From NCBI GenBank assembly GCA_937959265.1, contig CALGMA010000009.1, forward strand, positions 1-64,000: a DNA stretch of 64,000 nucleotides. Direction: 5' to 3'. This document shows, piece by piece, positions 1 to 7,947 of this stretch. Position 1 is the first letter of the stretch, and the number at the start of each line of letters is the position of its first letter. Made by a program: the position numbers and the translations under genes. The stretch comes from an uncultured Anaerolineae bacterium (lineage in GTDB: Bacteria > Chloroflexota > Anaerolineae > J036 > Brachytrichaceae). The notes beneath the pieces are model-generated. The model was not told where the DNA came from. It was given only the letters and a program-made list of their open reading frames with translations, and made no database searches.

Positions 1-666
1 AGCGGCCATTGCTTTGGATTTGCGCTGGGTCTGGACACATTGGGCTGCATCGGCTTGGGCATGATGATCGCCGGTGGGTTGGGGATGGCGGGCGTGGTGT
101 CCTACCAGCTCATGCCGGATCAGATCAAGGCCGATGCCGGACGCGCGATTGAGACGCTGGTCACCGACCTGACGCGAGGGCCGGCCTCGATCAACACCAC
201 GGCAGGGGCCGGGCCGCAGATTGACCCCGCGCCGGCGCTGGGCTACCCGCTGGAGTCGGTGCGGAGCGCAGGCACGAGCGAGGTGTATCCGCTGGCGGGT
301 GAGAGCGACGCGATCCAGTTGACTACGCCGTTGGGCGGCAGTCAGACATTGCAGATCGGCGGGCCGTTGCAGGCCACATCCAGCACTCAAAAGCATCATC
401 CTTGGCCAAAATACTTGGGCGGACCTGAAGAGCAAACGCTCTTGGAGATGCCAACGGAGACTCATCAAAATTTTCATCGCGAGTTGGATAGAATTTATTC
501 GCGCTATGAGGGATCTATAAAGTGGGATGAGCTGCCGCGCAAGGAGCAGTTGGACCTTATCAAGACACTACGCGACTTTACTCGCAAGTTCGACAAGGAG
601 AACAAGACTAAGACAAACAAGGCTTTACAGCGTGCTTTGAAGGAAGCAGGAGAATCCGGTCGATGA
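1..666 (+). CDS. RHS repeat protein C-terminal end (5' truncated by window) with putative HHxxPKxLGG nuclease-type toxin domain
   Basis: Frame 1 opens with SGHCFGF, the continuation of the RHS core ending DPSGHCF seen at 2010-2035 and 3465-3490; C-terminus KHHPWPKYLGGPEEQTLLEMPTETHQNFHRELD resembles His-rich nuclease toxin tips. Confidence 0.7.
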   Translation, partial: SGHCFGFALGLDTLGCIGLGMMIAGGLGMAGVVSYQLMPDQIKADAGRAIETLVTDLTRGPASINTTAGAGPQIDPAPALGYPLESVRSAGTSEVYPLAGESDAIQLTTPLGGSQTLQIGGPLQATSSTQKHHPWPKYLGGPEEQTLLEMPTETHQNFHRELDRIYSRYEGSIKWDELPRKEQLDLIKTLRDFTRKFDKENKTKTNKALQRALKEAGESGR

Positions 667-1535
667 AAGAGATAGCCAGAATACAGTTTCGTGGCGAAGA
701 TACCGATTTGGCAGCCTACTGGAATAAAGTTCATCCAGAGATGCCGATTCGATATGGGATCGTCGTGCTTCCCTATGCATCGGCCATCTATGACGAACTG
801 AGACAGACGTTCACTCGTTTTGCTGCTCATACGCCAGTAGAGTGGTCTGAGCGGATAACAGTGGAATATACACCAACAGAAATCCGGGCGTGTGAGATTC
901 TGGAACTTGTCATTATCGGCTATGCTGGTGACGGCGGCAATACTTACGCTCCTGTTTATAGAGAAGTAGTAACTTGCCCCTCCTGCAAAATTACTGAGTA
1001 TCAGCAAGTGCAAGACCTCTTCCTCAACACCTCAAACTTCGAATCCATCCCGGATTCTCATCAACGCAGAAGGTGCGACTGGTATGAAACACGCTTTGGT
1101 GAAGTTGTCGTCTCGCAACGATTGCACGACTTGTTCAAATCGAAAGGCATTCCTGGGGTTGTCTTTCGTCCAATTCGCGATTACGCGAAGCGAGGCGGTG
1201 AATTGTCCGCGGTTTTTCAACTCGTTGTTGAAGCGGAGATCGGTCCATTCATTGAGCCAACACGTTTAGAACGCGAAGGATACTGCGCCGAATGCAATCA
1301 ATACCGGTCTATTCTTCGAGCTGAGTTGAGAGGGTCGAAAGGCAGCGAACTCTATCTTCCACGTTCGAACTTCCATGGTCAACCGATCATGAGAACAAGT
1401 GAAAGATTAGGCCGTCGTCCTTTGGCATCGACGACGCTAATTGTCAGCCAGAACCTTTATCGATTGATGCGAGTAGAGTCTCTGCGTGGCTTTCGTGTGC
1501 AACCGGCGCATCTCGTCGATACGACCGCATCATGA
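663..1535 (+). CDS. Putative immunity protein with two CXXC motifs (double-CXXC type)
   Basis: ATGA overlap with the toxin ORF stop; contains CPSC and CAEC motifs; position directly after an RHS tip. Confidence 0.6.
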   Translation: MKEIARIQFRGEDTDLAAYWNKVHPEMPIRYGIVVLPYASAIYDELRQTFTRFAAHTPVEWSERITVEYTPTEIRACEILELVIIGYAGDGGNTYAPVYREVVTCPSCKITEYQQVQDLFLNTSNFESIPDSHQRRRCDWYETRFGEVVVSQRLHDLFKSKGIPGVVFRPIRDYAKRGGELSAVFQLVVEAEIGPFIEPTRLEREGYCAECNQYRSILRAELRGSKGSELYLPRSNFHGQPIMRTSERLGRRPLASTTLIVSQNLYRLMRVESLRGFRVQPAHLVDTTAS

Positions 1536-1724
1536 CTTCAGGTGTGCGTCTAAAGTTCTGGAGTTCGAGTTTAGACACGAACAGCAGTTGAGCCAGCAAG
1601 GCCAGCGTCCACCTGCGCGATAACTGAAGCATGTTGTGGCCGCACTTCGGTCCATGTCTTCATGCAGCGACCTAGGCAGCGGGGGTGCGCTGGATTCATG
1701 GCGACCACCCCTGCCTTCGCGGGG

Positions 1725-2603
1725 GCAAGCCTGGGCAGCGCTAGCCTGGCGACGAACTCAAGCGGGCAGGTGGTGAGCCAACTGCGCTACAAGCCGTATG
1801 GCGAAGTGCGCTGGCAGAGCGGGGCGATGCCGACCAACCGGCGCTTCACCGGGCACCGGAGCGAGGACGGCTTCGGGCTGATTGACATGCGCGCCCGTTA
1901 CTACGACCCGCTGATCGGGCGGTTCATCAGTGCGGACAGCATCGTGCAAGCGCCGGGCGACCCGCAAACGCTCAACCGCTACGCCTATACACGCAACAAC
2001 CCGCTGAAGTATGTTGATCCGAGCGGGCATTGCTTCATCTTTGCTGGCATAGACACGGTTGCTTGCATTGGCCTGTGGATGCTAATTGTTGGAGGCGGCA
2101 CAGCTGCAGCTGTAGGTGCAGCCTATACACCGGAAGGACAGAAACTAGCGCGCAATGCAGAGAAGTCCTTCTATTCGCTCGCTGTTGCTGTTGATGATGT
2201 AGTCCAATCAGCTAAAGTCAACGTAGCCTTCTCTGCTGCCACCACATTTGCTCGAATACAGCCTTCTCATTTGGCGATTCGGAATCTGACACCTGATGAG
2301 GAAAAGCACATACGCCGCATCGAAGAAGCGGAGACCTTCTCGGATGATCATCCGGACATTGAAGCAGAAGTGGCAAAGCGTTTGCAGGAAGAGAAACCAC
2401 AGCCGGGAAAGGATCACATCAATGAAGCCCAGGAGAAGATTAAACAACTAGATAGAAGCATTGGCACACTCAAGCGCGCGCTCCGTCATTTGAACGAGTC
2501 CGACAAACAGCGTGTCGAGGAAGCGATTGAGAAAGCCAAGGAAATCATTGACACGCTCAATCGTAGACTTAGCCCATTGGTTCAGGAGACCAAGAACCGA
2601 TGA
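1725..2603 (+). CDS. RHS core C-terminal fragment with alpha-helical variable C-terminal domain
   Basis: LGSASLATNSSGQVVSQLRYKPYGEVRW...GLIDMRARYYDPLIGRFISADSIVQAP...LNRYAYTRNNPLKYVDPSGHCF is the canonical RHS-associated core; followed by a charged helical tip. No upstream RHS repeats in frame (ORF track begins 1662). Confidence 0.75.
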   Translation, partial: ASLGSASLATNSSGQVVSQLRYKPYGEVRWQSGAMPTNRRFTGHRSEDGFGLIDMRARYYDPLIGRFISADSIVQAPGDPQTLNRYAYTRNNPLKYVDPSGHCFIFAGIDTVACIGLWMLIVGGGTAAAVGAAYTPEGQKLARNAEKSFYSLAVAVDDVVQSAKVNVAFSAATTFARIQPSHLAIRNLTPDEEKHIRRIEEAETFSDDHPDIEAEVAKRLQEEKPQPGKDHINEAQEKIKQLDRSIGTLKRALRHLNESDKQRVEEAIEKAKEIIDTLNRRLSPLVQETKNR

Positions 2604-3214
2604 CAACGCCTACCGAGCATTCTAAGGATGTCTTGAATCACCTGAAGTCACTTATCGCGGAGCGTGAGCGGACAATTGCACGAGGTGAGCAGCCGGGCTA
2701 TCCACAAGAGATTGGCCGGTTGATTCACCAGTTATCCGAGCTTCGAAATGGAGCAGCACGAGATTACTTCCTAGAGTTGCTAGCAGGCAAGCATGTGCTT
2801 GATGATGAAGTGTTACTTCACCTGATTGAAGGGCTTGGATTCCACTGGACGGACTTCGTCGCTCCAGTCCCGTTGTACGAAGCTTTGCTAAAGGATTGCA
2901 CGCGCGACGAACAATTGCGGGCTACTTGTGCGGCGGTGTTGGGATCCTCAATGGAATCGCAGAGCAGCATTCCAGCATTGGTCGAGGTTGTGGGACGGGC
3001 AGATGATTCGGACTACGTTCGTGAGGCGGCTATGCATGCCCTCGTGCGAATCGGTGGCCTTGACCCTATCCCTGTGGAGATTCAGAGAGTGCTCTCGCCA
3101 GATGATTATTCGTTGTTCGCCACAGTAAGCAGCTACAAAGACCTAAGAAGGTTAGTCGGGCAGGTTCGTGAGCGCTACAAAGGTGACCTGCCTATATCGT
3201 TTAGGCGAGAGTAG
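2600..3214 (+). CDS. Putative immunity protein, HEAT-repeat-like
   Basis: ATGA overlap with the preceding RHS tip; helical repeat-like text (RATCAAVLGSS...VREAAMHALVRIGGLDP). Confidence 0.55.
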   Translation: MTTPTEHSKDVLNHLKSLIAERERTIARGEQPGYPQEIGRLIHQLSELRNGAARDYFLELLAGKHVLDDEVLLHLIEGLGFHWTDFVAPVPLYEALLKDCTRDEQLRATCAAVLGSSMESQSSIPALVEVVGRADDSDYVREAAMHALVRIGGLDPIPVEIQRVLSPDDYSLFATVSSYKDLRRLVGQVRERYKGDLPISFRRE

Positions 3215-3285
3215 ATACCACACCAGACCGTCCCACTGATTGGCGTCCTGCCCTGAGCTTGCCGAAGGGTCACTGGCCAACGGCT

Positions 3286-3754
3286 GGAAGGCAGTGTTGG
3301 CCTCTATGGCTATCCCCTGCGGGGACCTCCGCTGCGCTCCGGCAACGCGCGGATGTATTCGCCGCTGCTGGCGCGCTTCATCAGCGCCGATACGATCGTG
3401 CAAGCGCCAAGCGACCCGCAAACGCTCAACCGCTACGCCTATACACGCAACAACCCGCTGAAGTATGTTGATCCAAGCGGGCATTGCTTTGGATTTGCGC
3501 TGGGTCTGGACACATTGGGCTGCATTGGCTTGGGCATAATGATCGCCGGTGGGTTGGGGATGGCGGGCGTGGTGTCCTACCATCTCATGCCGGATCAGAT
3601 CAAGGCCGATGCCGGACGCGCGATTGAGACGCTGGTCACCGACCTGACGCGAGGGCCGGCCTCGATCAACACCACGGCGGGGGCCGGGCCGCAGAGTGAC
3701 GCAGTGCCGGCGCTGGGCTACCCACTGGTTAATTGCGTTGCTGGCAACGCATAG
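3286..3754 (+). pseudogene. RHS core C-terminal remnant (orphan tip)
   Basis: ARMYSPLLARFISADTIVQAPSDPQTLNRYAYTRNNPLKYVDPSGHCFGFALGLDTLGCIGLG...; no intact upstream RHS; ends soon after the shared segment (GYPLVNCVAGNA*). Confidence 0.7.
3477..3727 (+). repeat. Near-identical copy of window positions 1-251 (direct repeat)
   Basis: agcggNcattgctttggatttgcgctgggtctggacacattgggctgcat... in both places with few substitutions; divergence begins after GYPL. Confidence 0.9.
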
Positions 3755-3981
3755 TGAGTCTGCCGCTAGGTGTCTTGTTGATAGCAATATTGATAGATCT
3801 ATTTGTGCCGCCCTGCCAAACACTAAACTGTCCAGATGATAGGATATGGAGTGGGGTGGCGTTGTGGATATCCACCATTGCAGGAGGCTGTAGCCTTCAG
3901 GCACTTGCTTGGCTGACAAAGCGTTTTGCTTGTAAATTGCGGAATTGTCGCTTCCTCTCGCACGTGCGAATGTAGACGCTT

Positions 3982-4125
3982 ATACGCTGCACTCGCAATC
4001 GAGCTAACGCCGTTGATCCGAGTGGGCACTGCTTCAAGAAAATGAACATAATACCACCAAGCTGTATGATTCATACATGTTCTGCGCGCCAAGTATTACA
4101 CGGCGTATACTTTGCAACGGTTGGT
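3982..4125 (+). pseudogene. Degenerate RHS core remnant
   Basis: Translation TLIRCTRNRANAVDPSGHCFKK aligns to NRYAYTRNNPLKYVDPSGHCF. Confidence 0.55.
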
Positions 4126-4178
4126 TGGTTTCAGTATGTTCTCTGGTAGAAATTGAGGGTGTCATAGGGTTAGATGTC

Positions 4179-6473
4179 ATGACCGATCGGATGCAACCGC
4201 GACTCGAAACAAAATTACACCGCCCGGCATTGCCGGACGATTTTGTCCCCCGTCCGCGACTGCTAAACCGGCTGAATCGCGGTTCGACGTGCAAGCTTAT
4301 CCTCGTGTCGGCACCGGCCGGTTTTGGCAAAAGCACCTTGATCGCGTGGTGGACATCCACGCTGCGCATCCCCACGGGATGGGTATCGCTGGATGAGGCG
4401 GACAACGACCTCGCCAGCTTCGTCAACTATTTCGTCGGCGCTGTCGAGCGTCACTTCCCCGATGCGTGCGCGAACACACAATCCATCTTGACTGGGCCAC
4501 AGGCGTTGAACGGCGATATGCTGGCCACGACCCTGATCAATGACCTAGTTCAGCTCGGTCAGCCGTTTGTCGTGGTGCTGGATGATTACAACGTCATCAC
4601 TAACGCTGCGGTGCATGCGTTGGTCATGCGCCTGATTCGGCATCAGCCGCCGGGATTGCGCTTGGTGATCGTCTCACGCACCGACCCGCCGTTGTCATTG
4701 GCGCGCTTGCGGGCTTCGAACATGCTTGAACTGCGCGGGGCCGATTTGCGCTTTGACCGCGATGAGATGCGGCGATTTCTGGCCGAGGATGGGTTGGCGT
4801 CGTTGGACGACGCGGCGCTCGACGCGCTCGAGGCCTGCATGGAAGGTTGGGCAGCGGGGTTGCGCCTGGCTGCCCTGTCACTCCAAAACACGCGCGCCAC
4901 AGCCGCGATACTGTCGGGCGTCGAGGGTGCCAGCCAGCACACCATGTCTTATCTACTGGATGAAGTATTGCGGCAGCAGACCGACGATGTGCAAACCTTT
5001 TTGCTGTGCACCAGCATCCTGGATCGTTTTTGCGCCGAGTTGTGCGAAGCGGTCGCGAGCGAGAGCGCATCGGGACTGAGCGGCCATGCCTTTACTGAGC
5101 TGCTGATGCAGGCCAACCTGTTCGTCGAGCCCTTGGACAGCCAAAGGCGCTGGTTCCGCTATCACCCTCTCTTTCAACAGTTGCTGCGCCACAAACTGGC
5201 CGAACGGCTCAGCGCGTCAGCCATCGCCGCGCTGCACCGGCGCGCGGCCGCATGGTGCGTGAACGGCGGCGAGTTGGATGAGGCGCTCGGCCATTACCTA
5301 AGTGCAGGCGACGCCACCGCCGCTGCCGTCGCGCTTGAAAACCATGTACCCGCGTTATTGAACGCCGAGGCGTTTCATGTCGTCGCGAGTGCGCTCGAGC
5401 GTTTGCCACAAGAGGTGATTTTGACGCGCGCCGGCCTGTTAGCAGCGAAGGCATTCGTGCTGATTGTGCGTGGGAAGGACGCCGCCTTTCAACAGACTCT
5501 GGGCATGTTAGAGGATCGGCTGGCTGATCCGGAATTCCAAGTGATCTATCCCCAGGCGGAAGCGCGTCAAAAAATCTGCGGGCAGGCCACCTTTCACAGG
5601 ATGTGGGATGCCTTCAAGCGCCAAGACTATGAGCGTTGCATCCAGTTCTCCCAACAGGCATTGACCATCCTCCCAGCATCCGAAACGTACCTGCGTGGAT
5701 CAATCATGATGGCTATGGGATTGTCAATGTGCGAGCTTGGTCGCTCTGAAGCGTGGGAGAGATACCTGCTGGCGCAAATACAACAGTATGACGCTACGGA
5801 CGGCTTCCTGGCGCGCTGCTATATCTCACTGTGCTTGACGTACCAGCGCGCGGCCCGATATGCCGAGCTAAAGCTGGCGGCGCAGCGTTTGTTGGAGATC
5901 GCGCAACGAGCTGGCCTTCTGGTCAGTCAGGCATTTTCGCACTACCTGCTTGGCATGGCGCTTTACCCGTTGAATGAGATAGAGGCAGCCATCCAACATC
6001 TCACGTTTGTGCACGAACGGCGCTACGCCCTCACGGTTGTGGTTGTGCGGCCCGCCGTCTCGTTGCTCATCCGGTCATATCTGGCAGCCGGCCGTCTGGA
6101 AGATGCAATATTTACGTACGAACAACTGGCGAAATACGATGTGGATATGGCCGGCGCAGTAACCTCCGATACGCAGGCCGTGGGTGCACAATTGACCCGA
6201 TTGCAAGGTGACAAGCGTCATAGGTCGAATGGACTACGTGTGCGCTCCTCGGCCACACCAGCGAACGGCATCGCGCCCGAAGATCTCCTCACCCGGCGCG
6301 AGACCGAAATCCTGCGCTTGCTTGACCAGCAACTGAGCAACAAAGAGCTTGCGCAGCGGCTGTTCATCACGCCCGAGACAGCCCAACGCCACGTCAGCAA
6401 CCTGATGCTAAAACTCGACGTGCATAACCGGCGACATGCCGTGCGCAAAGCCAAGAGCCTGGGCATCCTGTAG
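4179..6473 (+). CDS. LuxR family transcriptional regulator, MalT-like (STAND ATPase + LuxR HTH)
   Basis: Walker A-like APAGFGKSTLIAWW, LVIVSRTDPPLSLARLRA, C-terminal LTRRETEILRLLDQQLSNKELAQRLFITPETAQRHVSNLMLKL; ATG at 4179 preferred over ORF start 4077. Confidence 0.9.
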   Translation: MTDRMQPRLETKLHRPALPDDFVPRPRLLNRLNRGSTCKLILVSAPAGFGKSTLIAWWTSTLRIPTGWVSLDEADNDLASFVNYFVGAVERHFPDACANTQSILTGPQALNGDMLATTLINDLVQLGQPFVVVLDDYNVITNAAVHALVMRLIRHQPPGLRLVIVSRTDPPLSLARLRASNMLELRGADLRFDRDEMRRFLAEDGLASLDDAALDALEACMEGWAAGLRLAALSLQNTRATAAILSGVEGASQHTMSYLLDEVLRQQTDDVQTFLLCTSILDRFCAELCEAVASESASGLSGHAFTELLMQANLFVEPLDSQRRWFRYHPLFQQLLRHKLAERLSASAIAALHRRAAAWCVNGGELDEALGHYLSAGDATAAAVALENHVPALLNAEAFHVVASALERLPQEVILTRAGLLAAKAFVLIVRGKDAAFQQTLGMLEDRLADPEFQVIYPQAEARQKICGQATFHRMWDAFKRQDYERCIQFSQQALTILPASETYLRGSIMMAMGLSMCELGRSEAWERYLLAQIQQYDATDGFLARCYISLCLTYQRAARYAELKLAAQRLLEIAQRAGLLVSQAFSHYLLGMALYPLNEIEAAIQHLTFVHERRYALTVVVVRPAVSLLIRSYLAAGRLEDAIFTYEQLAKYDVDMAGAVTSDTQAVGAQLTRLQGDKRHRSNGLRVRSSATPANGIAPEDLLTRRETEILRLLDQQLSNKELAQRLFITPETAQRHVSNLMLKLDVHNRRHAVRKAKSLGIL

Positions 6474-6494
6474 CCTGCATAGGGTGCCTCGGGT

Positions 6495-6851
6495 GTGCCA
6501 ACTTTCTACACGATATCTACATGGTCGGGACGACCTCAAGTCACTACACTTCCATCCGTGGATACCGGATTAGATTGTCCAACTCACAGATTGACGTTGC
6601 ATGATCCGGCCGTGTACCGGATTTGCGTCCAGGGCGTCCTGGAGCCGAGTTGGTCGGAGCTGATGCATGGCATGGCAATTTCGTCGCTCGTCGCGCGCGA
6701 TGAGAACCAGCGCGAACTGCATCACACCCAACTCTTAGGCACATTGGCGGATCAAGCTGCGCTGATCGGCTTGATCAACACACTATATTCGCTGGGGCTG
6801 CCGCTGGTGTCAGTTGCGTGCCTCCAGGAATCAACGTGCAAGGAGACGTGA
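6495..6851 (+). CDS. Conserved hypothetical protein, small
   Basis: YRICVQGVLEPSWSELMHGMAI...LGTLADQAALIGLINTLYSLGLPLVSVACL resembles small proteins I associate with MalT-like regulators. Confidence 0.55.
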   Translation: MPTFYTISTWSGRPQVTTLPSVDTGLDCPTHRLTLHDPAVYRICVQGVLEPSWSELMHGMAISSLVARDENQRELHHTQLLGTLADQAALIGLINTLYSLGLPLVSVACLQESTCKET

Positions 6852-6852
6852 C

Positions 6853-7830
6853 ATGAGTGATGAGCCGATTACACGCATGCCGCAACATCCTGCGTCGCCT
6901 CCTCATGCAGGCATGGTGTGGATACCAGGCGGCACGTTTCAAATGGGATCGAACGATTTCTATCCCGAAGAGAGGCCCGTGCATCGCGTGAGCGTGGATG
7001 GCTTCTGGATGGACGCGCACCCCGTCACAGTGGCCGAGTTCGCCCGCTTCGTTGCGGCCACCGGCTACGTTACGGTGGCCGAACGCCCGCTCAACCCGGC
7101 TGACTATCCTGACGCCGATCCCGCCCTGCTCGTGCCCGGCGGCCTAGTGTTCAAGCGGACGCGCGGGCCGGTCAACCTGGACGACTACCGGCAATGGTGG
7201 GCCTACGTGCCCGGCGCGAATTGGCGCTTGCCCTACGGCCCCAAGAGCGATCCGACCGGTCGCGACAACCACCCGGTCACGCAAGTGAGCTACGAGGATG
7301 CCGAGGCATACGCCAAGTGGGCCGGTAAGGCATTGCCAACTGAGGCGGAGTGGGAATTCGCCGCGCGCGGCGGTCTGGACGGTGCAATCTTCACGTGGGG
7401 CAACGAGCACTTCCCGGGCGGCAAAGCGATGGCCAACACCTGGCAGGGGGAATTCCCGTGGCAGAACCTGCGGCTGGATGGCTATTTTGGCACGTCGCCT
7501 GTCGGGTCGTTCCCGCCAAATGGCTACGGGCTGTACGACATGGCGGGCAATGTGTGGGAATGGACATGTGACTGGTATGTGCCGCAACACACTGAAAAAC
7601 CGGCCAAATCGTGCTGCACGCCAAGCAACCCGCGCGTGGCTTTGTCTGTGCCCGATGCGAGCTACGACCTGACGCAGCGGAACGCGCGCATCCCGTCCAA
7701 GGTGCTCAAGGGCGGGTCGCACCTATGCGCGCCGAACTACTGCTTCCGATATCGCCCGGCAGCGCGCTCACCGGGGATGATTGACACGGCCACCTGCCAC
7801 ATCGGCTTCCGCTGCATCGTGCGCCCTTGA
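6853..7830 (+). CDS. Formylglycine-generating enzyme family protein (SUMF1-like)
   Basis: GMVWIPGGTFQMGSNDFYPEERPVHRVSVDGFWMDAHPVTVAEFARFV...GGLDGAIFTWGNE...YGLYDMAGNVWEWTCDWY...KVLKGGSHLC...CFRYRPAAR...HIGFRC. Confidence 0.93.
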   Translation: MSDEPITRMPQHPASPPHAGMVWIPGGTFQMGSNDFYPEERPVHRVSVDGFWMDAHPVTVAEFARFVAATGYVTVAERPLNPADYPDADPALLVPGGLVFKRTRGPVNLDDYRQWWAYVPGANWRLPYGPKSDPTGRDNHPVTQVSYEDAEAYAKWAGKALPTEAEWEFAARGGLDGAIFTWGNEHFPGGKAMANTWQGEFPWQNLRLDGYFGTSPVGSFPPNGYGLYDMAGNVWEWTCDWYVPQHTEKPAKSCCTPSNPRVALSVPDASYDLTQRNARIPSKVLKGGSHLCAPNYCFRYRPAARSPGMIDTATCHIGFRCIVRP

Positions 7831-7947
7831 TCGTGCATCGCGCTTAGAGCGTAGGCCGACCATGTACAAATCATGTAGAAACCGTGCAAAGTGATTGACC
7901 GGTGCGCCACATTCCCAACAATGGTTTTGGTATTGGAGGTAACACGT

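Noticed and set aside
1545-1590. Small inverted repeat GTCTAAA...TTTAGAC upstream of the second RHS tip
   Set aside because: Only a 7-bp core stem; cannot be distinguished from chance without genome-wide copies.
1662-1725. Start of the second RHS ORF at 1662
   Set aside because: The first ~20 codons (MQRPRQRGCAGFMATTPAFAGA) are not RHS-like and include a cctgccttcgcgggggca REP-like palindrome; homology begins near 1725.
3152-3919. 255-aa minus-strand ORF
   Set aside because: Antisense to the RHS core remnant and part of the HEAT-like gene; translation is low-quality mirror coding.
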